Below are positions 37,624-47,569 of a stretch of 64,000 nt of DNA, in pieces; positions within the stretch are counted from its first letter, which is position 1, and every line of letters starts with the position of its first letter. Source of the DNA: Pedobacter riviphilus (lineage in GTDB: Bacteria > Bacteroidota > Bacteroidia > Sphingobacteriales > Sphingobacteriaceae); assembly GCF_014692875.1 (NCBI RefSeq), contig NZ_CP061171.1, forward strand, positions 496,001-560,000. Reading direction: 5' to 3'. Both the position numbers and the translations under genes were made by a program. The notes beneath the pieces were generated by a model. It was given only the letters and a program-made list of their open reading frames with translations, did not search any database and was not told the origin of the DNA.

Positions 37624-38861
37624 AATTTAAGATTTGACTTTAAAGTATCAAGGAATTTAATCTTCTCTAAATCCCAGTTGAAAAGGTTTTCGCCTAACCA
37701 AATGTTATATTCCTTTGCTTTAACCAGCATTTCGGGAAAAAGTTGATAGTTTTTTAGTAGGTTGGATAGAGAATGTATATCGCTATTCTGATATAAACCT
37801 CCCATGTTGGGATGTTGCCTAAACAAATCTGCCTGTGCGGAGGTGTCGCTTACTGCTACAGCCAATCCGGCCTGGATATAGGTAAAGATTTTATTGGTTA
37901 AACAGATATTTCTATTTAAGGGAACACTAAGTTCAGCTGCAATACCAATATCAAAATTGGCGGCCATTTCAAATATTTTGTCAGGAAACACAGGGTCATA
38001 AAAAATCAGATTTTCTTTTTTTAAACCTTTATTTAAGAGAAACTGTTCAATCTCCACTTTCATTTTTAGGCTAACATCTCCTAAAAGGTGCAATACGGGC
38101 GATTTATCTTCCAATAGCGATATGGCCTCTATAATATTTTCTAGACCTCTACCTGTACCAATAGTTTGTGAAAACCAAAAGAGCTGGAGTGCCCTGCGTT
38201 TTTCCTCTGTTTTCTTTTTGAATTGCTGTTTCGGAAAAACATTTAAGATTGTTATAAATTTCTTTAAATATATTTTCTCGTATGCTTTTCCGATTAAAGT
38301 GCTCGCAGAGGTTAAATGGCTGGCAAGAGGCATGTACTGGTTTTCGATATGTACTAAACTTTCTCTTTCCGCGTTGCTAAGTCCTTCCTCCCTATGGAAG
38401 TCTTCGGCGTCAAATCCAAACCTGACATTCTTCTTTCGTGCTGCATCAGCGGCTATTGCCAACGCACCAGAGTTGTGCGCAATGTAAAGGTCTGCCTCTA
38501 TTTTAAGTGCCTGCCGATATTGCCAAAGGTAGTGCCTGTTAAGCATTATTTTATGTAATGTCGTACACTTGGTAAATGCTTTGAGTAAGCCTTGCGATAA
38601 TTTTTGGATAACACCGGAAGAAATACGGAGTAAGTTTTTTTTCTTCACCCAACTTAAGCGGTTATAGGTTAAGCTCGGATATTTTAAGAGGAGCTGTTCA
38701 TCATCTGTTAAAAGATAATCCATATACTGGGTAAAAATTACATGCACCATATAACCGGCCTCTAATAATGCCTCAGCCTCCTTCATTAGCCGCGGATTTG
38801 TAGCGATATGACCAGGGGTAATTAGGCAAATTCTTATATTTCCGTTTTCCTGATTATACAT
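37620..38861 (-). CDS. Family 4-type glycosyltransferase
   Basis: This 413-residue GT-B protein begins NIRICLITPGHIATNPRLMKEAEAL, cited here by its core ITPGHIATNPRL. The donor domain has LQLFWFSQTIGTGRGLENII and the C-terminal NRNICLTNKIFTYIQAGLAV, where the usual acidic pair is reduced. Activity is likely but the acceptor is unknown. A 40-bp gap separates it from the next gene. Confidence 0.78.
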   Translation of the reverse strand: MYNQENGNIRICLITPGHIATNPRLMKEAEALLEAGYMVHVIFTQYMDYLLTDDEQLLLKYPSLTYNRLSWVKKKNLLRISSGVIQKLSQGLLKAFTKCTTLHKIMLNRHYLWQYRQALKIEADLYIAHNSGALAIAADAARKKNVRFGFDAEDFHREEGLSNAERESLVHIENQYMPLASHLTSASTLIGKAYEKIYLKKFITILNVFPKQQFKKKTEEKRRALQLFWFSQTIGTGRGLENIIEAISLLEDKSPVLHLLGDVSLKMKVEIEQFLLNKGLKKENLIFYDPVFPDKIFEMAANFDIGIAAELSVPLNRNICLTNKIFTYIQAGLAVAVSDTSAQADLFRQHPNMGGLYQNSDIHSLSNLLKNYQLFPEMLVKAKEYNIWLGENLFNWDLEKIKFLDTLKSNLKL

Positions 38862-38901
38862 GTTGGCTTTTAAAAAAAGAGGTAGCTCGCTCTAAATTAA
38901 A

Positions 38902-40064
38902 TTATAGTGAATTAATAAAGTAAGCAAGCTTTTCGCCATATTGATCCCATGTAAATAACGCAGATCTGACGATGGCATTCTTCGCCATTACATTTAGTAA
39001 AGGCCTATCAAGGTAAAGATTTTCAATTTTGTCGGCTATTGCCTGCTCATTTTTTATCGAAACGATAAAACCTTCCTTCCCATCTTCTATAATAGCATCG
39101 GCACCTGCATTAGGAGTACTGATAATGGGGAGGCCACAGGCCATTGCTTCCAATTGTACCAAAGCCAGGCCTTCGTCTAAACTGGGCAGTACAAACACGG
39201 AGGCTTTATTATAATAATTTATCAACTCTTGATGAGGGATGTAGTCATAATGGGTAAATAGATGTTTATACTGATTATAATAAGGCAAAAATTGATCTTC
39301 GACTTTGCCCACTAAAATACATTTAATTTTATACTGTTTTTCTAATAGCTGTAGTGCCTCAAACAAATAAAAATGACCTTTTCTCACTCCAACAGTTCCT
39401 ACACAGATTACAATAAATTCATCTTTATTGAGGTACTGTGGTTTAAATAAGCCTTTATTCACCCCATATGGAATGAGGACACATTTTGATTCGTCAATCC
39501 CGTTTTTAACAAAAGATCGGATTACATGTGCAGAAGGACAGAGCAGATAATCAGCTATTTCTGCTTCAGCAAGCTGTCTTTTAACGATGAAATCGGGGGT
39601 AGGGTTCTTAAAGATTAAACCCAGGCTTCTGTATTCTTCCTCTAACAGTTTATTTTGATACTTATTACAGGAACCACATTCTTCTACCAAGGCTATTCCC
39701 CCATTTTTTTTATGGTTTTAATTGACTCGAGCGCAGACCAGGCCCACGCTAAAATGATGCTGCTTTTTTTAAGATTTTTTGCCGCAAGCTTATCGAACAA
39801 GAGCGGCATATGGTTATCTAGCCATTTAACTAGGAAATTGGAACCAGAAAAAATCCTAGATAGAAGATAGGCAGGGACAAAAATAGGTGCTAAAAATTTA
39901 ATCCTGTTTTTTTGAATAGCAACCCTGTTAAGATATTTTTTACTTGGGTGGGATGTAATAACCTTTTCTAATAAATGATGTTTCTGTAACTGAGAGGCAG
40001 TATAATCAGAATGAAATTTAGTACCGCAGGTAACAGTAACTTTTTTATTTACTTGCTTATCCAT
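38902..40064 (-). pseudogene. Family 4 glycosyltransferase split by a one-base frameshift
   Basis: Two adjacent frames on the minus strand, 39693-40064 (123 residues, N-terminal acceptor half ending SIKTIKKMGE) and 38902-39690 (262 residues, starting ECGSCNKYQNKLLEEEY and holding DEGLALVQLEAMACGLP), form one normal GT-B enzyme of about 385 residues. The break is at the runs 39698-39711 (five C, eight T on the plus strand). One added base gives KKNGGIALVEECGSC or KKMGGIALVEECGSC. As with three other genes this is a homopolymer loss, probably a base-calling error. Confidence 0.85.
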
Positions 40065-41094
40065 TTTGGTTGATCCGATCTGTATATAGGTTAATATATT
40101 GCTGGATAATTACTTCTGATGAAAACCTTTGCTCTGCATCTTTTCTCACATCCATTCTACTAATCTCATGTATTTTTTTTACGTAATCGATCATTTGGTC
40201 ACAATTGGTACACTGATAACCATTTTTTCCATTTATGATGATTTCGGGCACTGACCCACGGTTGAAACCAATTACAGGTGTACCACAAGCCATTGCTTCT
40301 GCCATCACTATCCCAAAAGGCTCATCCCATTCTATGGGCATTAAAAAAACTAATGCTGTACCCAGTAATTTATTTTTTTCGACATCATTTACTGCACCTA
40401 TATACTTTATCTCAGTATTAAGTTTGGGTTTGATTATCTCCTTAAAATAGTGCTGATGCTCATCGGGAATATTGCCGGCAATAATTAGTTTTTTTCCCGT
40501 TCTTATCGCAACCTCAATAGCGGTATGAGGGCCTTTAATGGGCTCTATACGGCCGAGAAATACCAATGGGGCATCTTGAGAAACATGTTCTTGAAAATGA
40601 TAAGATGAGAGGTTAACTCCATTAAAGATAGCCAAAGAGGGGGCATATGGCATAATTTGACGGCTAATATATTCACTACAGCCTGTAAAAAACATGGTGT
40701 TTAGTTTAGCAAAGTTCATTGCATTTTTAATTGAAGACTGGGTTGGCTCTCGTTGATAGCTCATAATCTTCGGCAGTTTAAACGGTAGTTGGGGAAAAAG
40801 ATAAATTAACCGCCCAAAACTATGAACAACATCATATCGATTTCTAAATAATTCCCTATTAATCAATACCAGGTTTTTGAGTACATCTACCTTATTGGTA
40901 CTTTTTTTACCCGTGTAAGCAAATAATTTTGCATCGGTCTGAGAATCAGGATGAGCAAACAAGCTCACTTCATAGCCTAAAGAAATATAACCTTCTATGA
41001 GCATAAATATAATCCTTTCTATACCGCCGTACAAAGTTGGAGGTACCGGAAGTTCAGGATCGGCAATTAAAGCAATTTTTAATTTCTTTTTCAT
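40057..41094 (-). CDS. Family 4 glycosyltransferase
   Basis: This 345-residue GT-B enzyme starts KIALIADPELPVPPTLYGGIE, seen here as PPTLYGGIERI. Its donor domain has LVFLGRIEPIKGPHTAIEVA and a textbook EX7E site DEPFGIVMAEAMACGTPV. It overlaps the split gene by 8 bp. Similar enzymes add sugars in capsule and exopolysaccharide loci. Confidence 0.9.
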   Translation of the reverse strand: MKKKLKIALIADPELPVPPTLYGGIERIIFMLIEGYISLGYEVSLFAHPDSQTDAKLFAYTGKKSTNKVDVLKNLVLINRELFRNRYDVVHSFGRLIYLFPQLPFKLPKIMSYQREPTQSSIKNAMNFAKLNTMFFTGCSEYISRQIMPYAPSLAIFNGVNLSSYHFQEHVSQDAPLVFLGRIEPIKGPHTAIEVAIRTGKKLIIAGNIPDEHQHYFKEIIKPKLNTEIKYIGAVNDVEKNKLLGTALVFLMPIEWDEPFGIVMAEAMACGTPVIGFNRGSVPEIIINGKNGYQCTNCDQMIDYVKKIHEISRMDVRKDAEQRFSSEVIIQQYINLYTDRINQNG

Positions 41095-41101
41095 GAAATC
41101 T

Positions 41102-42043
41102 TTAGGCAGGATTTAATCCACTTTGTTGGCTTCCAGCCAAATAATGATACCAGAAGTTTGGTTTTTCCCCTGCCGGAAATTTATAGTCTGAACCTCCAAG
41201 ACTATCAATCAATCGATTAGATTGTTGGTAGAGGATCATTGCCTTTGGGTAAAAATGATAACTCCAATACTTTAGAACATTAGCACAAATACGTTTTGTC
41301 CTATCCGAATTTTCGAACCTTATTATATGTTCTACCCCCAGTTTAGCTGATAAAAAAGCCGATTCTAAAGCTGTATTTGTTTTTTGATTGGAAAGTGAAT
41401 TACTTAGGCCAGAACGATAATATAAAATTGCATTTTCAGTGAACATAATTTTTTTACTGGTTAGTAAAACTCTTATAAAGAAATCAAAATCATTGATAAG
41501 TGATAAGCGTTCATCCCAAAGACCTGATTTTGAAAGGATATTTCTCGGGATGAGCCATAATCCGCATTGCATCATATTTGGTCCTTGCGCCAACGACTCT
41601 ACCAGCCAGTCAATTGGAATCATATCACGCCAAACACTTTCTTTATTTAAAGCAAATGTACTCATATCGTCGTTGTAAAACCTTCCCCACGCACTAGAAG
41701 CAATGGTATCTTTAGTCCCTTCTAGTGCTTTTACCTGATTCTCTATGAAGTTGGCAGATAACAAATCATCGGCATCCAAAAATTTAATATATTCTCCTTT
41801 AGAAAGTTTAAAAGCTGTATTTGCGGCAGCACACTGGCCGTTATTTGTTTGATTAATGACATGCAGTTTGTCCCACTGATAGGCCTTAAGTAAATCTAAG
41901 GTTTTATCGGTTGAGCCATCATTTACTACAATTACCTCTATGTCTTTATAGCTTTGGTTTGAAAGCGAATCCAATGCTGCTACAATATATTTCTCGGCGT
42001 TATATGCTGGTATGCAAACCGATACTAATGGTGCTATTCCCAT
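41102..42043 (-). CDS. Family 2 glycosyltransferase
   Basis: This 313-residue GT-A enzyme shows VSVCIPAYNAEKYIVAALDS, VVNDGSTDKT and the LDADDLL metal site. It overlaps the next gene by one base and ends 7 bp from the previous one. Donor and acceptor unknown. Confidence 0.9.
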   Translation of the reverse strand: MGIAPLVSVCIPAYNAEKYIVAALDSLSNQSYKDIEVIVVNDGSTDKTLDLLKAYQWDKLHVINQTNNGQCAAANTAFKLSKGEYIKFLDADDLLSANFIENQVKALEGTKDTIASSAWGRFYNDDMSTFALNKESVWRDMIPIDWLVESLAQGPNMMQCGLWLIPRNILSKSGLWDERLSLINDFDFFIRVLLTSKKIMFTENAILYYRSGLSNSLSNQKTNTALESAFLSAKLGVEHIIRFENSDRTKRICANVLKYWSYHFYPKAMILYQQSNRLIDSLGGSDYKFPAGEKPNFWYHYLAGSQQSGLNPA

Positions 42044-42861
42044 TATTGATGATCAAATTTCTTTTTTAATTTTTCATAAAGGCATAAAAGGTTCATCTTT
42101 TCAAACTTATTAATGCGATAAGTATTCCACATTTCGTGACATAGATGTATTGCTTTAGTATTTTTTGTGATGAAATAGCCCCTGCTCTCGTATAGGAAAG
42201 GCATTAATTTTCTGACGATTAATTTAAAGTGAAACACTTTGTCGAATTTTTTATATGCAATTATCTTGTTCACCCAACGCCAGGAAATGGGATTTACAAC
42301 ATCGTAATCTAAAATTTCTACATTTAAAATTTCAGCACATTTTTGGACAATAAAGGGACCGAATTCACAGTAATCAATTTCACCGCCATTTGTAATGAAT
42401 TTATCTAATCTTAAGCGGGCTTCATTAACGAGGTATGAAGAAACTTGTGAAGCTTGGTTTAATTTCATTAGACAACCATTAGCTTCAATCCCCTTATTAT
42501 ACTCAAAGGTTGAGCAGAAGAACTCATCCTTATCGATCTTATATATATTTTCTGTGAATATAATATCCGTATCAGAATAAATTCCACCAATCTGGTGCAA
42601 CAATTGATACCGGAAAAGATCGCTGATATTAGGGATAGGTAACTTAAGGTTATGGACATAATAATCTACTGTTTCTTTTGTCATCAGGGCATTTGCATCT
42701 TTGATAATTACGCCATTTGGAACATCTTCAATATCCTCGTAGCACCATAAAATAGGTGTCATCCCATTCTGTAAACAAGATTTACAGCAAAGTATTTCAA
42801 TGGGTGAAAGTTTTTGTCCGATCCAGAATAGATGGATAGGGTTTAAATGAATTTCTTCCAT
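42043..42861 (-). CDS. GT32-type glycosyltransferase (DXD sugar-binding region)
   Basis: This 272-residue protein has IHLFWIGQKLSPIE near the start and the motif DLFRYQLLHQIGGIYSDTDI, typical of the DXD region shared by OCH1-like and capsular transferases. The related region FGPFIVQKCAEIL also fits. It transfers a hexose in other loci; here it is one of a group of uncommon transferases. The start overlaps the upstream gene by 19 bp. Confidence 0.8.
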   Translation of the reverse strand: MEEIHLNPIHLFWIGQKLSPIEILCCKSCLQNGMTPILWCYEDIEDVPNGVIIKDANALMTKETVDYYVHNLKLPIPNISDLFRYQLLHQIGGIYSDTDIIFTENIYKIDKDEFFCSTFEYNKGIEANGCLMKLNQASQVSSYLVNEARLRLDKFITNGGEIDYCEFGPFIVQKCAEILNVEILDYDVVNPISWRWVNKIIAYKKFDKVFHFKLIVRKLMPFLYESRGYFITKNTKAIHLCHEMWNTYRINKFEKMNLLCLYEKLKKKFDHQ

Positions 42862-43799
42862 GCGGTATTGAAATAGTAACTTTTTGAAAGGTCTACGTAG
42901 TGATGCAGTTTAACCTTACCTGAACAAGGTAATAACCCCGTGGGATTAACAATGTATTCGTTTTTATTCAAAACAATTGGATTCTGATTAGCAATAAGCA
43001 TTGCAGAGAGGGCCTGCTCTAAGAAGTATGATTCCTGCTCTGTTTCTTCAAGGGTTTTACTCCAATATTCTAAATCATCCCAGTTAATGGTATTTGACTG
43101 TATACCAAATACACCTACATTCAACTGCTCGGGAATCTGGTGGCCACAAAGTGATGCCATCAAATCCCTGTTAAAGCCATAAGATTCAACTTTGTCCAAC
43201 ATATAGATACATCCAGCCGGATTTTTTAGCCAGCTGATCATTTCTGATGGATGGTTCCAAAAGAGCATATCAGAATCTATAACCAACTTATAATTGTTTT
43301 CAGGTAGTGTATGTATATCAGTTAATTTTTTAATATGGGGATAAACTTTTCTTTTGTGATGAAGATAAGGATATTTCTCTTCGGGCAAGTCTCGCAAAAG
43401 GTTTTGTATTATCTCATTTTTAAGTACCAGTTTTACACCCGGCATTTGTTGATAAATCCGATTTACGAGTGCCTCATGAAAGCTCCCATCGTCTACCAAT
43501 ATAAACTGAAATCTTATATCAGTTACACTCAACAATGAATAAGCGCAGAATAAGGTTTGATAGATGTATTCCTGTCCGGTTAGGAAATAGATTTCAAAAC
43601 CGTTTACCTGTGAGACAATAGGAGGTAAAGAATAACTTGCCTTGACCATCTGTCGTTTATTTCTCAACATCTTCATATATTTTTTAGGGCCGCCAAACCG
43701 CATTATTTTATTCCAGTTGGACCTTGGATATCGATAAAAGCGATTAATAAGTATTTGAATGACCTTTATTCTTTTAAAGATTTTGATAACCTTTTCCAA
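42843..43799 (-). CDS. Putative GT-A-type (GT8-like) glycosyltransferase
   Basis: This 318-residue protein has FEIYFLTGQEYIYQTLFCAY, ILVDDGSFHEALV and YKLVIDSDMLFWNHP, where DSDM is a DxD site. Its family cannot be fixed by eye, but GT8-like or capsule-type transferase is the best reading. The N-terminal 40 residues are basic, as in membrane-associated enzymes. It lies 20 bp from the previous gene. Confidence 0.6.
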   Translation of the reverse strand: MEKVIKIFKRIKVIQILINRFYRYPRSNWNKIMRFGGPKKYMKMLRNKRQMVKASYSLPPIVSQVNGFEIYFLTGQEYIYQTLFCAYSLLSVTDIRFQFILVDDGSFHEALVNRIYQQMPGVKLVLKNEIIQNLLRDLPEEKYPYLHHKRKVYPHIKKLTDIHTLPENNYKLVIDSDMLFWNHPSEMISWLKNPAGCIYMLDKVESYGFNRDLMASLCGHQIPEQLNVGVFGIQSNTINWDDLEYWSKTLEETEQESYFLEQALSAMLIANQNPIVLNKNEYIVNPTGLLPCSGKVKLHHYVDLSKSYYFNTAWKKFI

Positions 43800-43819
43800 T
43801 CCTACAATTGTTTGAAGAT

Positions 43820-44938
43820 TTAATTTATTAACAGTTCTTCAAAATCGCTTTGTAATTTGAGCGGATTGAATATTGAGTTTTTGAAGTATTCGACCTGATC
43901 AAAAACCATTTGATCGATGTGACTCCGATAGATAAGCTTTTCAATGTTTTTATTGTCGTAATTTTCGGAGTAGAGAATCCAATTGTTTTCTATACACCAT
44001 TTCCCAATTGCGGATTTTTTTGGGGCAATTATAATTGAAGGTATACCCAACAAGCAATATTGAATAAACTTGCTCGGAAAACAAGTTCTAATCCAAGGCA
44101 TCTGGTCTATATTTTCAGGATAAGCAATAACACATGTTCGGCAGTTGTTAATTAAGTATTCGTTTGATTCATTAGAGGTTGGGAATAGCGGGATGCATTG
44201 GACATTATTATATTTTTCTTGAAGATAGGCTGATTTGTTATTGTTACCAATCAGGTCAAAATCGATCTTTAAGGTTTCTAAAATACTTATTAACTTATCC
44301 AAAGAAAAAATAATTTCGTCATATATTGTGCCTGAGTATCCAACTTTTGTCGGTGAACTTTTCAAATGTACTGTACAATCAAATGAACCTGGAATTGGAT
44401 ATAACAAATAAAATTTATTTTTAAATTGTGGCCAGTTCTCTTTAAATGAGTCAGATGCGACAAGTACTTTGTCGCTTTTGGATAAAATTTTAATTGTATT
44501 AATGCCTATTGAATCTGAATCAGAACGATTGATTTCATTTGGATCATCGTGTAAAAAACTTATTAATTGAAGATGTGTTTTTTTTTTAATGAAAGCACTG
44601 AATGCAAGAAGGAAATTACCGTGCACATAACCAATTATTTTATCGATTTTATATTTCCTTAATATCGAGCGTACGTATAATAAATAGTAAATATAGAATC
44701 TTATATTTTGGAGAATCCCAAACGGTTTAAAAGGCAGATAAAACCATTTTCGATTGGGGACAATATGGATCGAAAATTCAGAAGATAAATCTTTGTTACG
44801 ATTATTATATGAATTTTGATCTGTTAGTATGTGTACACTGTGACCTTTTTTAACAAGTTCAGAAAAATGTCTATAAAAAACTATCTCACTAGCATAAGTA
44901 TCAGTTGGTAAAATTTCGGAAATAAAAAGGAAATTCAT
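43820..44938 (-). CDS. GT-B-type glycosyltransferase
   Basis: This 372-residue protein reads FLFISEILPTDTYASEIVFY at the start, has PTKVGYSGTIYDEIIFSLD in the donor half and CFPSKFIQYCLLGIPSIII near the end. The EX7E motif is not clear. Base composition is more AT-rich than in the genes downstream. It overlaps the DUF5672 gene by one base. Confidence 0.65.
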   Translation of the reverse strand: MNFLFISEILPTDTYASEIVFYRHFSELVKKGHSVHILTDQNSYNNRNKDLSSEFSIHIVPNRKWFYLPFKPFGILQNIRFYIYYLLYVRSILRKYKIDKIIGYVHGNFLLAFSAFIKKKTHLQLISFLHDDPNEINRSDSDSIGINTIKILSKSDKVLVASDSFKENWPQFKNKFYLLYPIPGSFDCTVHLKSSPTKVGYSGTIYDEIIFSLDKLISILETLKIDFDLIGNNNKSAYLQEKYNNVQCIPLFPTSNESNEYLINNCRTCVIAYPENIDQMPWIRTCFPSKFIQYCLLGIPSIIIAPKKSAIGKWCIENNWILYSENYDNKNIEKLIYRSHIDQMVFDQVEYFKNSIFNPLKLQSDFEELLIN

Positions 44939-45771
44939 TACTGGGAATAATCATTATTAACTTTAGTTGGAATATATCGGCTCCAAAACTCTAGATCATA
45001 TTTTTCCCAGGCATGACAACCGATAGGTAACTGAGCGTTATTCATTTCGAAAAGAATTGAAGGATTTACTTCGAAACTAAACCTTAATGCATCATTAGGC
45101 TTTGCCAGTTTAAATCTGAATAGCTTTGGAACGATGACAGACCAGTATACATCTTCATGAATGAAATCAGCACTTAAAAAAGAAAAAAAATATACATTTT
45201 TCCCTTTATGATTCCATATGTTGTCTAACAATTTTAAAAACAAAGTAAATCTTAAAACTTTATGAAGATATAATTTGCTATATAGGGACCAGTAAGGCAT
45301 AATTTTATCTCTCCACGCCAATATCTCCCTACATTTTTTAATATTTCTAATAGAAAAACCTGAATTGCCGATCCCAACAATCTTATCAGTATATATTCCA
45401 TGATTGTTTTTGAACCATGGTGCACCAATATAATCATAATTTAAAGCATTAGCTTTTTCCCATTCTATTGAGAAAATAAATGAGTCTAACTCGTACGTTA
45501 GCAAAAAATCGTACTCTTTAAATAATTCGTAAAACGAACGTGAACATTTCATCCTATTATAATCTTCAATACTACTAAGCCAACTGCGATTTACTGGTTT
45601 TAATTGAATTTGAGGATAAATCTTCAGGTATTCAGAAACGTCCAATTGTTCAGGAAAAACTAAGAATACATCATATGTTGACAAGATATATTTGCACTGT
45701 TTAAGGGAAATAAGCTCATTAATGGTAAGCGTTTTTTTATGGATTGGAACGACAACACATAATTTATTCAT
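44938..45771 (-). CDS. DUF5672-family protein (probable glycosyltransferase)
   Basis: This 277-residue protein has LTYELDSFIF, YDYIGAPWF, IVGIGNSGFSIRN, FIHEDVYWS and LPIGCHAWEKYDLEFW in the order of the DUF5672 family. The members lie in glycan loci and look like GT-A enzymes, but I know of no proven reaction. Overlaps of one base at each end tie it to its neighbours. Confidence 0.8.
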   Translation of the reverse strand: MNKLCVVVPIHKKTLTINELISLKQCKYILSTYDVFLVFPEQLDVSEYLKIYPQIQLKPVNRSWLSSIEDYNRMKCSRSFYELFKEYDFLLTYELDSFIFSIEWEKANALNYDYIGAPWFKNNHGIYTDKIVGIGNSGFSIRNIKKCREILAWRDKIMPYWSLYSKLYLHKVLRFTLFLKLLDNIWNHKGKNVYFFSFLSADFIHEDVYWSVIVPKLFRFKLAKPNDALRFSFEVNPSILFEMNNAQLPIGCHAWEKYDLEFWSRYIPTKVNNDYSQ

Positions 45772-46757
45772 TACTTATCTAGAAAAGGTTGAAGTGCTAA
45801 GGCTAAACGTCTGATAATTTTTTTTAAGATATTTTTTTTTTCGTTTGAGCTCTTTTGATTGAATTTATTTGAATAAAATATTTGGAGATTTGATATGTTT
45901 TCGATATCATTTTTTAATAACAGGAATCTATAATCTTTAAACAATTCAAGAAGATCTTTTCTGCTATTGAAATCGTATCTTGTTTGGTATGAGCATATTA
46001 CATCAGGATTTGTATAATTATAGCTGCTGAAATGAAAAAATCTTAATGGAAATCTGTCATTTACAATGTATTTTCCATTGACTAATGTTAAATGACGCTC
46101 ATGGAGATTCCAGTTTGCCATATTATAGCCAGGGTGTTTTAAAATGAGATGGTTATCGTAAAAAACAGGTACATAATTGACCCAAAGCTGGTCATAGAAC
46201 ATACTTTTCGAAAAGTCGGCAAACCCGTATTTCATGACCCTATTCTCCCACCAGTTTAAAAAATTATTAATTTTAGAATAATTAGAAAGAGCAATAAAAC
46301 CTAAATTAAAAACCCCACCTCTTATGGTATGATAATCTGTAGGAGCAAATTCGTCGTCAATAGGGGTTAAAATATGAGGTGTTATAATAATATTATGGTG
46401 AACTAATGCATCTATCACCTCCACTAATCTACTTAGTACCAGAATATCTGGATCGATATAAATGATATTGTTTGCCCCTGTTGTTTCGAATAAATATTTA
46501 AAGTATGAAGGTTTAACGGAGGTGTTTAGTTCTATAATGTTATATTTTAACACAAGATCATTTAGCTCTGGAAGTTTCAACTTAACCAATGGAATAATTT
46601 CAAATGTCGAAAACAATGAATAATCCATATTGGTATCATACTCATCCACTAAACCTATAACAAACTTAAAGTCTGAGTGGAATTCCAGAAATGAATCACC
46701 CAATGTTTTTGCATGGGCTAAATAATTGTTTGAGCAAAGTGTAAACGCTATTTTCAC
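45771..46757 (-). CDS. GT-A-type glycosyltransferase (GT8-like)
   Basis: This 328-residue protein starts KIAFTLCSNNYLAHAKTLGD and shows NIIYIDPDILVLSRL (DPD metal site), GGVFNLGFIALS and HPGYNMANWNLHER. This pattern is common in bacterial glycan loci with no assigned number from sequence alone. It lies 5 bp from the family 2 gene upstream. Confidence 0.7.
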   Translation of the reverse strand: MKIAFTLCSNNYLAHAKTLGDSFLEFHSDFKFVIGLVDEYDTNMDYSLFSTFEIIPLVKLKLPELNDLVLKYNIIELNTSVKPSYFKYLFETTGANNIIYIDPDILVLSRLVEVIDALVHHNIIITPHILTPIDDEFAPTDYHTIRGGVFNLGFIALSNYSKINNFLNWWENRVMKYGFADFSKSMFYDQLWVNYVPVFYDNHLILKHPGYNMANWNLHERHLTLVNGKYIVNDRFPLRFFHFSSYNYTNPDVICSYQTRYDFNSRKDLLELFKDYRFLLLKNDIENISNLQIFYSNKFNQKSSNEKKNILKKIIRRLALALQPFLDK

Positions 46758-46762
46758 GCAGT

Positions 46763-47569
46763 TTATTTGATCTTTAATAAAGATTTAACATACAATGCAA
46801 AATACTTGACTGAACTTCTAAAGGGATTAGAACGGTCTGATTTATACATCTTACCATATGAATATTCTTGATTAAGTAATTTAAACATGTCCATATAATG
46901 CTTCTTTACAATATATTGATAGTTTAAATTTTCCTTGTCAGTTTCTTGCACATTGGCCAGCATTGAATTTGAAACGATTCTATAATAGTACATGTCTTTA
47001 TTTATATAATTAAAACGGAAGTTTTTAATAAAGGCATGTATCCAAAATTCCCAATCTTCGTTGCCATTAAATGGCATTTGATCATCGTATCCTCCCAATT
47101 GGTACCACACTTCCTTTTTAAATATTGCACATGCATCAATATAGTTACCGAAAAAAAGCTCTATCCCATCAAATTCTTTCACTTTGAATTTCCTACTTTC
47201 TATTTCTTCTCCAAAGTATATCGGATTGCCATAAACAATATCACAAATGTCTTGATCGAGGAGTTCAAGTGCCTTATAAAGATGTTTGGTGTAGATCTTG
47301 TTATCTGCGTCCAATGGCAGAATATATTTTCCCTTGGCTTTTGCTATCCCTCTATTTCGGGTAAACCCTAGTCCTCTATTTTGGTGATTAATTACTGTAT
47401 GTCCCGCATTCTTTAAAGATTCTAACTTATTTTTAGTATAACTTTCTGTTGAGCCATCATCTACAATAATGATTTCAATACCATCATCTTCTAATAGCAA
47501 TACGCTATCTATAGCCTCTTGAATAAAATGGCCATGGTTAAAGCATGGAATTACGACAGAAAGCTTCAT
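46763..47569 (-). CDS. Family 2 glycosyltransferase
   Basis: This 268-residue GT-A enzyme has LSVVIPCFNHGHFIQEAIDS, IIVDDGSTESY and PLDADNKI as the metal site, followed by FNGNEDWEFW. It ends 5 bp from the previous gene and starts one base after the methyltransferase stop. Confidence 0.9.
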   Translation of the reverse strand: MKLSVVIPCFNHGHFIQEAIDSVLLLEDDGIEIIIVDDGSTESYTKNKLESLKNAGHTVINHQNRGLGFTRNRGIAKAKGKYILPLDADNKIYTKHLYKALELLDQDICDIVYGNPIYFGEEIESRKFKVKEFDGIELFFGNYIDACAIFKKEVWYQLGGYDDQMPFNGNEDWEFWIHAFIKNFRFNYINKDMYYYRIVSNSMLANVQETDKENLNYQYIVKKHYMDMFKLLNQEYSYGKMYKSDRSNPFRSSVKYFALYVKSLLKIK

